Of a DNA stretch of 64,000 nucleotides, positions 11,016-23,290 are shown piece after piece. Source of the stretch: Stictocephala bisonia. Its lineage: Eukaryota > Arthropoda > Insecta > Hemiptera > Membracidae. The translations under genes were made by a program, and so were the position numbers. The notes under the pieces were generated by a model that saw only the letters and a program-made list of their open reading frames with translations, did not search any database and had not been told where the DNA came from. Within the stretch, counting starts at the first letter, position 1. Each line of letters begins with the position of its first letter. The stretch covers positions 196,501 to 260,500 of the forward strand of contig JAQJVL010000619.1 in assembly GCA_035578905.1 (NCBI GenBank), written 5' to 3'.

Positions 11016-12399
11016 TTCTAACTGCCAATTAAGGTCTGATGTAGGAGCGACATTGTCGAGTGCAAGTCTGCTGTTTACACAAGCACAACCCCTCCCCGCC
11101 AAGTTTGAGTCTAACAGCTCCCACAAGACGTTCTAGTATCGATCCCAGACAGACAAACAGCGCTCGGAATACGAATGAGCCTCTCCCCTCACATCCCTCC
11201 ACTGCTGCAGAGATTCTCTATCTCTCTCTGTGTGTTTGGGTGAGAGGTTTTTGTCAACATTACCACCTCAACTTGACGACTCCAACTCCTCGGCTCGTAC
11301 TTGTGTTTCATCCACTCCATGTCACTCGGGGAAATTTAATACAACGTTTAAAGATGGTGTCGTGTTCCAACTGTAACAAATGAGAAGGGGAATTTCAGGT
11401 GTTTATGTTTTAAATGTATGTCAAAGGATTTGTTAACAACTTCATGCTAACTGCAAAGTGTTTTAATTTTTCCAGAAGATTAAAACCATTGTTATTTTTG
11501 TAAAGAGACACAAAATTACTTGGGCTATTTAAGTTCGTGACGTTTTACGATTGTTAAGGTAAAGCCACGCCAAAGTATATTCCGCATTGAAACAGAATCA
11601 TAATTTGTTCCTTTAATATTAAGGGTGACGTTTCAAAGGATGCATTTGTGTTGAGAATACCAGTTCGACTCACGACAATCGAACCAGTCACCACCTTAAG
11701 TTCGGTTTAGAGAGCCTACTCACTCATTGAAATCTACGTTGGATTCTTTATAGTCCACCCACTCATAGTCATTTAAGTTCGATTAGGAGGGCCCGGCCCA
11801 GCCACTCGCTGTAATAATAATAATTTATTTATAGTTTTTACAGGTAGTCTATAGTTATACAAATAAAATAATTTTTTTAAGGATATCAAATTAATTACAA
11901 TGAAAAGGCACATTAGACGAAAAAACTGTAATAATTGAAGAAATACAATTATAACTTACGCTTCTAAATAAAGTATTCTCAAAATTATATAATACATTCT
12001 TGGTTATAATATAATAATATTTAATAAAGTTTAAATACAATTAGATATAGGCTAAATTATTAAACATAAGATATCTGTATTTAAACAAATATATTTTAAG
12101 ACCAAAAGAAACAAAAGAGAACATACTTACTGAAACCTGTGAAAAACAACTGCGACCCAAACAGACCAAGGGCCCAATTAATTATGGGGGCCGCATGAAA
12201 AAAGATTAATGATTAAAACCTTCACGCCTGTACAAAAATAACTATTCTTAAATTTTAAAGTTAAATTTAAATATTTCAATTAAGTGAGGTTGAGTTATCT
12301 AATTATTCCAGCAACCATTCAACGTATCAAGTCTTTACATGTTGCTCTGAAGACTGCCTGTGACATGTCCACATCTACACCAACAGCCATGGAATTAAA
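11016..12399. other. Noncoding stretch with weak early copies of repeat F
   Basis: At 11690-11810 there are degenerate relatives of array F (ACTCACTCATTGAAATCTACGT and AGGAGGGCCCGGCCCAGCCA). The rest, 11820-12260, is very AT-rich with no signal. No exon was seen. Confidence 0.45.
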
Positions 12400-12725
12400 T
12401 AATGTGATTGTAATATACGTTCAACTTGGGAGGACCCACCCACATTTCGTAATGCCCGTTCGACTTGGAGGGCCCACCCACTAATTGTAATGTACGTTCG
12501 ACGTGGTATTACAATTGAGAGCCAACCCACATATAGTAATGCCCGTTCGACTTGGTAGGCCCACCCACTCATTTTCATGTACGTTTGACTTGGAGGGCCC
12601 ACAACTCATTTTCATGTACATTCGACTGGAGGGCCCACTCACTCATTTTTATGTACGTTCGACTTGGATAGCCCACCCACGCATTTTCACTTGGAGGGCC
12701 CACCTACTCATAGTAATCCACGCAT
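12400..12725. repeat. Degenerate tandem array F, about 40-60 bp unit
   Basis: The words CGTTCGACTTGGAGGGCCCA and CCCACTCATTTTCATGTA recur with variable spacing from 12415 to 12720, for about seven copies. It is an old, diverged array. Open frames on both strands here (peptides such as RLGGPTH and QVERALL) follow the repeat and are not genes. Confidence 0.75.
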
Positions 12726-14081
12726 CAAGGTCTTTATACTTTCTCAGAACGTTACAAGATAATTTACATAATTGTGTGTGTTCATTCTTATCTTGTTAAC
12801 GAACCTGTTCATTATAGTGCGTCAACGTTCGTTGCACTTTCATTTTAATTAACTTTTTGGCAAAGAGAAAGAAGAAAAGAAGTCGCTTTCTTATGGCGGC
12901 TGCAACGTTTATCCTTGAGGATTTTGGGATATAAGGAAGGAACTGACAAGGTTTTGGCCCAGCCATCGCATGATAAACTAGATAAATAACTATTCGACAC
13001 ACTTTCAGTGCACTATTGGGTGCGTTTTCTATTTCTTACTTCTCTTTGGTTTGGGGTTTAATTGTACATAAACTTATTGTAATCTTAGTTTGTAGGGCCA
13101 ACTTCATCCTCATGAATGTTCTACGTTCGAGGACGAACTCATTCATCTTAATGACTCGATTCTTGACGACTCACAGTCATGAAACTGATTTATTCTTTTT
13201 TTATTTTTGAGATGATTAGATTTTTAACTGAAATAGGTAAGCCATTTACGAATTGAATAGCTTTTAAGTATTTAGTTTGATGTTCTTAAACGGTATAGTG
13301 CAGACAGATAATATTATATGAAGCTGCAAAATGCCCTTTTGTAGCCACTGAAAGAGTGTAAACTAGAAAGTAAACTATTTACTTACGCAAATTAAACAAG
13401 GAAGTTACTTTATTATACACTCATAAACAGATTATACAGTAATGTTTGGTCTATACTCCAAAGTACACAATTATTGCTCCGTGTACAGCTGGTATGCAGA
13501 TAGTTTGCGTGCTGGTTGTATCACAACGTCCATGTCTTTGTTTATCCCCCTCTCGCTCTAGTGTTTACAGACATGTAACTGTTGTTGGCAAACTTCGAGT
13601 AACGTCGGCAATGCTCGGTTCCAACAACTGTGCGCCCAACTACATTGTTAAATTAATATCACAACTTGTAAACATAATCTTAACATAATTCGATGTTTCC
13701 GTTGTACTGGCTTGTCGACTACAGTTAGCTGCGTAACAGTTTCTAATGTTATTGAAATTTTACTTTGTCGATGATTTGATTTTTTCGGATTGTGCAGGAA
13801 CATTATTGTTTAAGTTTACGGACCTTACGCAGAAATGCGTGTAAGTAAAAATTAAGCATTTTAACATTGAAATGCGAAAACTTAGTTTAGTATTCATACT
13901 ATGGGACTTTTTGGATAGTTTTATCGTAGTGGCCGTTGTGATATCAATTTTTTTAGTTGTCAGTTTCTACAAGGTGCTAACAATCAATTACATCAACTGT
14001 AAAGCATATTTACAGTTTAAGTGGCCCTGATCATTTATTTTACTACTATACTAATATAATGGTCACTGCAGCCATTCTTGT
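12726..14081. other. Noncoding stretch without recognised genes
   Basis: A last relative of repeat F may sit at about 13090-13180 (AGGGCCAACTTCATCC, CTACGTTCGAGGACGAAC). Otherwise it is AT-rich sequence with no exon, RNA gene or transposon end that I can support. Confidence 0.45.
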
Positions 14082-14136
14082 GGGAGGGAGGGAGAGAGAG
14101 AGAGAGGGAGGGAGAGAGGGAGGAAGAGAGGGAGGG
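14082..14136. repeat. Purine microsatellite (GGGA/GA)n
   Basis: About 55 bp of uninterrupted G and A on the + strand, made of GGGA and GA units. It is a typical mirror-repeat microsatellite capable of triplex or polymerase stalling. No function is implied. Confidence 0.95.
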
Positions 14137-14984
14137 TGTCTAGGTGACACACATGTAACAAGAGCATATCGTCCTAGTAATATTTTATTATTTATTCAAA
14201 TTTTATTTATTGTTATGGTTGTGCATTTGTACTCGTAAAATTATTAACAATGAACGTTGAAATTAAAATGATCGAATGAATTTATTTCCTAAAGATGCAA
14301 ATTTTTACATGGAAATAGCTGTAAATAAACTGGCCACTTTTACCAGTAATATGGTCATATGTAATTTAAGAAAAAACAATATAAATATAAAATACTTAAT
14401 AAGTCTAGCTGGAGATCTCACATAAAATAAATAAAATCCCTAACCGTTGAGTGCTGATAAATATTCATAAAATTAATACTATGAAGTGGTGACATAAAAC
14501 ATAGAGCTACTTAAATACAATATGTTTAGGAACTAAATAAGAAATTAAAATAAATGTATGAAATGAAAAGGGCAAGATTATATCAATGTGCTCCAATTTA
14601 AACTAAAATTTGTAAAAGAAATATTTGTTAAAAACTAGTGAAAAGCAAATTAGCAAAAACTTGTTAAATTTATCATTTGGTAAACAATTAAAGTGGTATA
14701 TCTTTCTCTTTGGGGCAAAACACTTTAATTGGGGCCAAAGTACTTTAATTGTTACTGTATTAATAAAAATTTTCTTAATAATTGTGAATGGGCAATTATT
14801 ATTAACCACTCACGACACTCCTCGTGCAATAAGAGAGAATTACGTTGTTTCTTCTTCCACTTCAAATATAAAAACAATTTATGAACTTCAATGATTATAA
14901 ATTAGAAAAACAAACTACAATGTATTCATGTAATCAAAGAAGCGTAAAATAAAAACCAATTAAGTTGTCATCTGTACAGAGGTT
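14137..14984. other. AT-rich noncoding stretch, nothing recognised
   Basis: A pair of near-identical words (GGGGCAAAACACTTTAATTG and GGGGCCAAAGTACTTTAATTG, about 14711-14750) is a small local duplication. No exon, RNA gene or transposon end was seen. Confidence 0.4.
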
Positions 14985-15585
14985 CTATAGTGGATTGACC
15001 CACGTGAGAACTGCCACGGCGTCGCTAGGCAATGTCCGACACGCCTGTATCCGTATTGCCTATACTGCGCCGTGCTATTACATTCATAGCATACTTACAC
15101 CATGGATTGCCCCATGTGAGAACTGCCACGGCGTCGCTAGGCAATGTGTGACACTCCTGTATCCGTATTGCCTATACTGCGCCGTGCTATTACATTCATA
15201 GCATACTTACACCATGGATTGCCCCATGTGAGAACTGCCACGGCGTCGCTAAGCAATGTGCGACACTCCTGTATCCGTATTGCCTGTACTGCGCCTTGCG
15301 ATTACATTAACGGCATACTTACACCATGGATTGTCCCACGTGAGAACTACCACGGCGTCGCATACTTACACCATGGATTGCCCCATGTGAGAACTGCCAC
15401 GGCGTCGCTAAGCAATGTGCGACACTCCTGTATTCGTATTGCCTGTACTGCGCCTTGCGATTACATTAACGGCATACTTACACCATGGATTGTCCCACGT
15501 GAGAACTACCACGGCGTCGCTAGGCAATGTGTGACACTCCTGTATCCGTATTGCCTGTACTGCGCACTCGCTAAAGTATTTAAAT
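14985..15585. repeat. Tandem array H, 112-bp unit, about 5 copies
   Basis: GTGAGAACTGCCACGGCGTC recurs at 15004, 15116 and 15228 (112-bp steps) and then further, with one copy shortened near 15340-15360 (GTCGCATACTTACACC). It is GC-richer than its surroundings. The 167-aa and 78-aa frames read from it shift register within the repeat and are not protein genes. Confidence 0.92.
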
Positions 15586-16774
15586 ATCCACGCACATTAA
15601 ATAATTTAAAACTTCTAGTATTTGTTTGGTTATGTATAAGAATATGATGAACATGAAATGTGCTGAAAGTTAATGTAAGGTTTGTTTGCTTTACTGAAAT
15701 ATTAAAGTAAAAAGCTGGTAAATTAATTATTTTATTTTGTGCTGCATCTATGATTGCTAAAACTTATGACTGATATTACGAGTAGCCTATGTTACTAATC
15801 TACCGTTATAGTCACATTGAATTGTTATTTTACGAAACTTATGAATGCATTTTAATTACTAGCATTAATTATGGCATTGTACTTATGTGAAACGTGTAGT
15901 CCCTTTTGAATGAATATAGTGATATTTTATTGAAACAGTTAAGTGTCCACATTCTACTTGTAATGGGCATAATCAGGTTAAAACGCTGTCTGGCAAACGA
16001 AAAAAGTTATTATTAGGACCTGCCGTAGAGATACCGTATTTTCAGATTTTTTTGTAAAATTATAATTTTTCATCCAATATAGTATGTGATTTGAAAAACT
16101 GAGACCCATCCCCCACCAACACTGGAAGTCGTGCTGTACTTGGGGATGGCTCAAAACCAGCCAGGCGATAGGATCACGGGCGGGAGTCAGAGAGTTAAAT
16201 TATAACTCGGTAGCTGAGCAAAAACTATTTATTACAAAATAAGTATTTTTGGCAGAAGGCCACAATATCAAAATAACAAGAAAACTAAAATAAACAAGAA
16301 TTACAAATAATACACAAAATTAACAAAAGCTAAAAATACCAAAAATGATATAACAGACGTGCCTATCTTTAAAATTATTAGAAACACCATATTAAAATAA
16401 ATTACACTGAAAAAATTTAGAAAATTTTAACAAAACAAATATCCGGCAATTTAGACCACATCCCATGATTCCATCGAGGCCATGGAGTCAGCCGGAATCC
16501 CTGGGAAGCTCCGAATTAAAGTAAAGTAAAAATGTTATTAAATACTCCCCTTTTGGTGAAAAGTTTAAAAATTAAGCAATTGAAAAGAAAATATAGCGCG
16601 GTACCGTTTTATTACAAAGTGACTTGTACAATAATACAAATAACGAAATAAATAACACAAACAAACAACCACTACAGTAGGCCTAACAATCCCATAATAA
16701 ACAATTCCATAATTTAAACAGTGGACAACAAATCTTAGTCTAAGTTATACAATGCATACAAGGAACAAATCAAG
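15586..16774. other. Noncoding stretch beside the 17-kb retrotransposon
   Basis: Two less AT-rich patches (about 16100-16200 and 16445-16510) resemble transposon debris, but I cannot assign them. The segment 16590-16774 is A-rich on the + strand, and can be the 3' untranslated part of the minus-strand reverse transcriptase element that ends at 16775. Confidence 0.4.
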
Positions 16775-17815
16775 TCATTTACATAAAAAGTCTCGGATGC
16801 AATAGTATTCACCATGTATCAAGAATTCTTTTACGGGTTTTTTGAATTTGTTTAAATCGGCAATTGACTTTAAATACGGAGGCAGAGCATTGTACAGTTT
16901 AATGCAATTAAACTGGACTTGTTTCTGAAAAAAAGAAGTTTGGTGACGTGGAATATCTAAATAGTCATTATTTCGAAGTGAGTAAGAGTGTATTTTATAT
17001 AATTCAGATTTAGTAAACAGATGAAAATTTATTTTAAAAAAGTTACTGATTCTAAAATATAGATCGATGGGAATGTAAACAAATGTTAATGCGGAAGATG
17101 TTTTTACAAGATGTACGTTCTGATAACTGACTTCTCATGACTCCAAAATTATCCAAACATGGAATCTTCACAATCTGATGGCGACCCACAAGAAAAGAAT
17201 AGAACCAGTTGAGGGCAACACCCCTAATGCCCGCGTTCTCCAGTTTTCCCAGAAGAAGTTTATGGTTGACCAAGTTGACTCAGATCGAAGAAAAGTCCAA
17301 TAGTATGCTTTCTACTGTCCAAATTCGTGACAACTTGTGATATAAAGTTGTACATGGCATCAACAGTTGACAGGCCTGGTCTGAAACCAAACTGTGCTGG
17401 AATTAAAATTTTATTTGTTGACAAATAGTGCAGAAGACGATTGAGCATGAGTTTCTCCAACACTTTAGAGAAGGATGACAAGATGGAAATAGGTCTATAG
17501 TTTACGCAGTCAGTTTGATCACCAGTTTTATGAATAGGTGTTATGATTGCCTGTTTTAAAGAAGAGGGGAAAAAACCAGAGTTGAACGAAGAATTAATTA
17601 GGTGTGTCAGGGGAGAAGCAAATTCTTTTGCGCATTTTTTCAACAGATTTGATGACACTCCATCAACACCTGAAGAACAGCTAGAAGACAAAGACGCTAT
17701 AACATTTACTATTTCCTCCTCTGTAGCAGGCGATATAAAGAAAGAATGAGTCACCCGATTTGTAGTAATGGAAGGTGTTCCCCATGAAGCTCTCTTTACA
17801 TTCTAACTTGTTAAC
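16775..17815 (-). pseudogene. Non-LTR retrotransposon reverse transcriptase, CR1/jockey-like, 5'-truncated and broken
   Basis: Reads right to left. The reverse transcriptase fingers and palm are clear at 17260-17815: SSGVDGVSSNLLKK, ITPIHKTGD, NYRPISILSSFSKVLEKL and GFRPGLSTVDA, then motif A begins as GLFFDLS. At 17270-17285 about eight bases that should encode the KAFD part of motif A are missing, which shifts the frame. The next frame continues LVNHKLLLGKLENAGIRG and FLVGRHQIVKI (17160-17273). Most of motifs B-D, including YxDD, is gone. The usual C-terminal end of these ORF2 proteins is still readable at 16775-17000: NDYLDIPRHQTSFF, IKLYNALPP, LNKFKKPVKEFL, with a stop at 16775-16777. The element is dead and has no gene partners. 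The family assignment rests on the order of these motifs. Confidence 0.88.
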
Positions 17816-18084
17816 GTGGATACATTTTCTACTTCAATGTGTGAAAACTACTATCGCCATAATAAACAACAATACATTCGAAATGGTTTAGATCTGGTGT
17901 GTCAAAGCAATTCCTTGCAAATGTAGAAGCGTTAAAATTAAATTGAATGAATCGATTTGAAACTATTCATTTCCTCTACTATTTTTTACGGGATAGTAAG
18001 TATTGATAACTTCTTAAAAGAGGGATTTTGATTAGTTTCAAGGAATTTAATGTATCAGATTAATTTTTCTTGAATTTCTTAACA

Positions 18085-18695
18085 CTATTCTGAATAACTA
18101 GGGGACACCTGCGCTCCTTACACCTCGGCCTGAGTCTTTTGACTCTAAATATTAGTAGATTAATTGTGTAACGAGAAATCACAATATTTTGTTTATTTAC
18201 AATATGATATATCTATATTTCAAACGTGTTCATTTCATTTGTTTTTGTTTAGCATCTAAATATTAAATGAATAAAATAACTGCATATATCACCGTTTAAA
18301 CCTTCAAGTCCAATAGAGCGAAGCCCTACAATCGAAATTGAGTAAAACCCCGATTTCAACCTTCCCTGGTTTAACATTATGAAAGATATAAGCTCCTCAA
18401 TATTAAAAATACATTGTTTACATTCCAAAAGCGGTTGAAACGTTTTGAAAATCATTATTTACATTTTAACAACTGTTACTTTTCGATTCATTTAAATCTC
18501 TCCATGTTATTCTTAAGGCCGAAAATGTACTTTGAGGGCTTCCCACACTCTTCAAGGTGAAAATATTGAATAATTAAGACCTTATTGCACAAATACGTTC
18601 AAAGAAAATTTTTTTGATACCTTAACCGTTTAAATTGGTCAAGAAATAAGAGAGGAGTTGCGTTAAAAAAAACTGCTTCACGTATTATATATAAG
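18085..18695 (+). mobile_element. Dispersed repeat family Y, copy 1
   Basis: About 600 bp match 49003-49592 almost end to end. Shared words include TTTCATTTGTTTT, ACATTCCAA, ACTTTGAGGGCTTCCC, ATTAAGACCTTATTGCACAA, GAGGAGTTGYGTT and the shared end GCTTCACGTATTATATATAA. The family carries no recognisable protein. Both copies end at AAGGAT, which suggests a true terminus. The class is unknown; it could be a non-autonomous DNA element or Helitron-like. Confidence 0.7.
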
Positions 18696-21600
18696 GATGT
18701 TTCAAATATACAGTACATTAAGTATAGTCTGGTAATAGACTTTACAGCTCAATATATTTCACCTTGCTCTACCAAAACATACCAAATAACAGTGGTTACA
18801 TATGTGGCAAAAAACTTTGAATCCAAAAATTCCATTACTTTTTTTAAAATACTCAAATACTTTTACTAATGAGTATGATAAGCTAGATAACGTTCATATA
18901 TGTACATATTTATACTGGGTGGTGTTCTGAAAGCAAAGTTTCGAAACAGAAAAATGGCGTCAATCGAGCTGTTACGGATTGTGGAAGGGATGGGGGTTCA
19001 GTTGGTGCTGAGGGGAGGAGGGCGACGTTTCAATATTTAAAAGTGCCTTAGCCCCGCCGCGAATTCCACGCACGTTCCCTCCACAGAGTACCATTAATTC
19101 TTCCACAGAGTAATCCTCTTAATTCATTCATTTGCAGGACTCCGTCCCGTTTCGCCGCGGTACAACTTTTTCCCCAGCCCTTCCCACCGTTCGATTTTGT
19201 CTCGAGTCATTTCATCTGTCGTTTCTCGTTTTTAACCCAGTAATCCTCCCTTTTCCTCCCCATATAATCAGCTTAACCCCTCCCCCCAATTCTCCCCTCG
19301 ACGCTCGTTTTCTAATAACGCCAATATGTTAATGCATCATCCCCAAAAGAAGTTTTTCTTTTCGGTTAAGTTAGACATTTTATTTGTTTAGTCTGTTAAG
19401 GATACACGTGATTTTGCTTTTAGTGGTTTTATTTTGACGAGGAAATAAGATTGTTATTTGATGTCACATACTGAAAGAGAAGAAAAATATTTTATTCTTA
19501 TTCTTCTAAAAAATAAAATCTATGTATAGGGATATTGCAAAGGGTGTTTAATACAACACCGTTTCCTGTGTTTCTCCAACATATACGCAATGTAATCCTT
19601 CCATGTTTTGTATGTTCTAGTAAACAAAAGATTCAGCTTAATTTCTGTTACAACTTAAATCATAATATGCAAGTAATTTCATTACTTAAACTAAAACACA
19701 AATGTACTCAGTTTGTATCTGTGTGCTCGTTTTAGATGCATTAACAGAGCAAACAGCAATCAAGCGTACACAGAGCGACGCCATCATATCAGTGACATTA
19801 CATCAACAGCTGACGAATGGAGTAAATATCTGATCTGATACGCGTTGGCGGGAAATAACAGGCAGGGCTGCCAACCTATGTGTGTCCGCGTGTGAAATTA
19901 TTTACACACGGTCGGATATATTGACAAGTGGCCATGTAATAAGGTCACTATCACGGTCATTGTCGATAAAAAAGATTTATCATCTTGTTTGGCGGTTGAG
20001 AGACTTCTGGTGGGTATATTGGGGCTGCGAATTGATAATGTAGGGGTGTGTAATCAGTTTAACGCAGGCTGCTATCAGGCCTCGTGTGTGCGTGCTTGTG
20101 TGGGTGTGCGCTCCATTTTTCACAACCCCACCCCTTGGCATACCGCCATGAATAAAACAACCCCCTCGTGTGTAGACCGCTGGCTCGATATGGTAATTCC
20201 AGTACCCTTTTTTCGTCTCGTTTGATCGGGTTTTCCAATCAGGTTTCCGTATGATGGTTCTTGTTGTGTTAAACTCATATGATTAAACTTTGAATAGTTT
20301 ATATTTTTTAATTGAGGGTTTGACATAAATTATAACTATTCAAGTTAGGGTAAGAATCTGAATATATAATTGTTCAGTAAAGAGTCAGGAGTTAGAGGGT
20401 GGATGACCTTTCTGACGTGCTTTAGTGTCAGTGCATGGAGTTGTATAAACCATGTATCATATTTATGTAGGCTATACCACTATGGACTGAGTGTGCTCAG
20501 GGTGGGGGTAATAGAAACATGACTCTAGCAAAATTAGCTATGGGTGTTAGAAATAAACAAATTAAGGTTTTTTAACTAACATATTTTTTACTGGGTATTT
20601 ATGTTCAAATCTCATATTTATTTTAATACAACAAACAAGAGTAAACCGAATATGAAAACAACATATTCAGAAGCAAAATCAAAAAGGTTTTTTTAGTGTT
20701 GGCACCTTTTGTGAGATATATTCCATCCGAGAATGTACAGTACAGTGGTTCTTGTGTTGCGTTTGGGACTGTAAGACACCATACTGGAAGCAGGGAAGAC
20801 AGTTGGCTGCAAAAACAACACAACTAAATAATATGGAATGTAAACACAGGCCAGCAAGACCAGTCAAGGGGAGCACATCTACTAGTAGAACCCCTCGTCT
20901 CTGTTCTTCATCTACAAACTTAATCTGATCCATTAGTCGAGCCCCTAACTCAATTAGCTTTACAACACATGATTCATTCTTTAATGGAAATTGAATTTCG
21001 TCAAATTAATCAAGTTGTAAGTTGTAGTCTGTTTTTACTGTAACAGCCTATTTTATATTTTAGTATTTTGCAGCATTTGTAAAATTTAACATGTAAATCT
21101 GTAACACATTATTTTTTTATTTAGACACATTCGTGATTTAGAATTGAAGCACGAATTTACAATATTGTAGATATTAATACTAAACCAACAACATTCTAGA
21201 GGAATATTATTAGTTAGATTTTTAAGCATTTATTCTAACCAAATTACAAACATTAGTTAAATGCACGTGCCTGATTTACACGTTTGAACACTGCATGTTA
21301 GTTTTAAACATGAACCTAAAGTTACTCTCATTCAGTTTAAGCTAATGTGCACATCAGGCACGTGCAGATCTAGGCCAAATACTTATGTTAAACCCAAACT
21401 CTAGGCTACTTCATGTACTAGTTCATAACTAGTTATTTTGTTATGAACTTTTTTGTTCTATTTTATTTTCTTTCAGAAAACTTATATTTTTTATAATTGA
21501 AAAAATTGGAACAATTTAGGTCTAAAGTTATTCCCAAGGCTTGTGTCTTAGGCTTATATGATTTGTATTACTTAGTTGTTAAAATTCAATTTGAATCACT

Positions 21601-22490
21601 TTTTGCATTAAGTGACATTAATATTTCTATTTATGTATTAGAGTTGTATACATAAGACAGTCCAAGTTATTATTTTTAATTCATTTCGGTCAATAAATTA
21701 ATAGGCTACATTGGTAGTTATTCTATTCAATGAACAGTTGTATTTTGCGAAGTATAGTGTGTGTATTTTGCGAAGTATAGAGTGTGGATACCTAGACAGG
21801 TTTTTCAGAACCAATTTCATTGTCGGAAAATTAATTTATTTGCAATCAGCCTTTATTTGCTGTCCAAACACACGGTATAATGCAGGGTGTGTGTTCTACA
21901 GGCTGACACAATCATTCTATTTGCCCACAATCCCTCGCTTGCTAAACACAGGGTTTTTGGCTTAATTGTAAACATTCCCTTCATTTCATTCGTTTGCTTT
22001 TCCCCCTTTCGCGTTCCCTAATGACGCCAGGTCGTTTGATATTTCAACTAAAGTTCCACATCACTGACTAAACAATTTTGTTTGTCGAGCAGAACGCATC
22101 GCTGTCATTTACCGTGTCACACGACGTCAAGCCCGCAGTGGTGATAGTCAATTACAGAACACAGCAAAATGTAAAAACTACGTTATTTCGGATTCCGATG
22201 ATTCAATTTATCATCTTCAAAGATAAATTGAATTTATATAAATATTTTTCACCTTATCTGGTGAGAGTAGTGGAATAGTATATAACTAAACAACTATCGA
22301 AGCCATCAAATAACGATGCCGAGGATACCAAAAGGCTGCAGAGAGTAGTTATATTGCTCAAGACACTAGACATTTGCAGATGGACTGAGTGTTATTGGCT
22401 TTACTGTAATCTTCTTAAGTCTTGGACTTTATTCAAAGTTTCACTGTTTGCTCTTGAAATATGAACATGCACAACATTGAAGAACGATTA
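18696..22490. other. Long noncoding stretch, some GC-richer patches
   Basis: No exon was seen. GC-richer patches lie at 18950-19140, 19740-20010 and 22010-22165; they could be regulatory or old transposon sequence. Two small inverted repeats stand out. One has GCACGTGCCTGAT at 21263 and its complement at 21353, each with a CACGTG E-box. The other is a 12-bp perfect hairpin ATTCAATTTATC/GATAAATTGAAT near 22201-22233. A short duplication (TATTTTGCGAAGTATAG) lies at 21738-21785. Confidence 0.4.
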
Positions 22491-22494
22491 TGGA

Positions 22495-23290
22495 CGAGCT
22501 AAGTAGTATGATTGGCGAGGATACATGGGCTGAGTAGTATGAGGGACGAGTATACAGCAGCTGAGTAGTATGAGAGGCGAGGATACATGGGCTGAGTAGT
22601 ATGAGAGGCGAGGATGTATGAGAGTATGGGCTGAGTAGTATGAGAGGCGAGTATACATGAGCTGAGTAGTATGAGAGGCGAGGATACATGGGCTGAGTAG
22701 TATGAGGGACGAGTATACAGGAGCTGAGTAGTATGAGAGGCGAGGATACATGGGCTGAGTAGTATGAGGGACGAGTATACAGGAGCTGAGTAGTATGAGA
22801 GGCGAGGATACATGGGCTGAGTAGTATGAGAGGCGAGGATGTATGAGAGTATGGGCTGAGTAGTATGAGAGGCGAGTATACATGAGCTGAGTAGTAAGAG
22901 GGAGAGTATGCAGGAGCTGAGTAGTATGAGAGGCGAGGATACATGGGCTGAGTAGTATGAGAGGCGAGTATACACGAGCTGATTAGTAAGAGGGAGGTAT
23001 GCAGGAGCTGAGTAGTATGAGAGGCGAGGATAAATAGGCTGAGTAGTATGAGAGGCGAGTATACATGAGCTGCGTAGTAAGAGGGCGAGTATGCAGGAGC
23101 TGAGTAGTATGAGAGGCGAGGATACATGGGCTGAGTAGTATGAGAGGCGATTATACACGAGCTGAGTAGTAAGAGGGCGAGTAATCATGCGCGGAGTAGT
23201 ATGAGAGCCGAGGATACGTGGGTCGAGTAGTATGAAAGTCGAGTATGCTTGAGCTGAACAGTTTGAAGGTCGAGTATGCAGAAGCGACAT
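22495..23290. repeat. Tandem array I, 31-bp unit, about 26 copies
   Basis: CTGAGTAGTATGAGAGGCGA recurs at 31-bp steps (for example 22530, 22561, 22592). The spacers alternate between GGATACATGGG and GTATACANGAG, and an occasional longer unit contains GGATGTATGAGAGTATGGG (near 22611 and 22841, 230 bp apart). The minus strand has no stop codon in any frame of the consensus. That alone produces overlapping open frames of up to 263 codons (peptides such as YPRLSYYSA and SPLILLS); I do not regard these as genes. Confidence 0.95.

Noticed and set aside
15144..15647. 167-codon open frame over array H
   Set aside because: Repeat-derived (112-bp units, register shifts), no recognisable domain and no splice-bounded structure.
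22441..23290. Overlapping minus-strand frames of 228, 131 and 263 codons
   Set aside because: Consequence of a stop-free 31-bp unit read in three frames; composition is that of the repeat.
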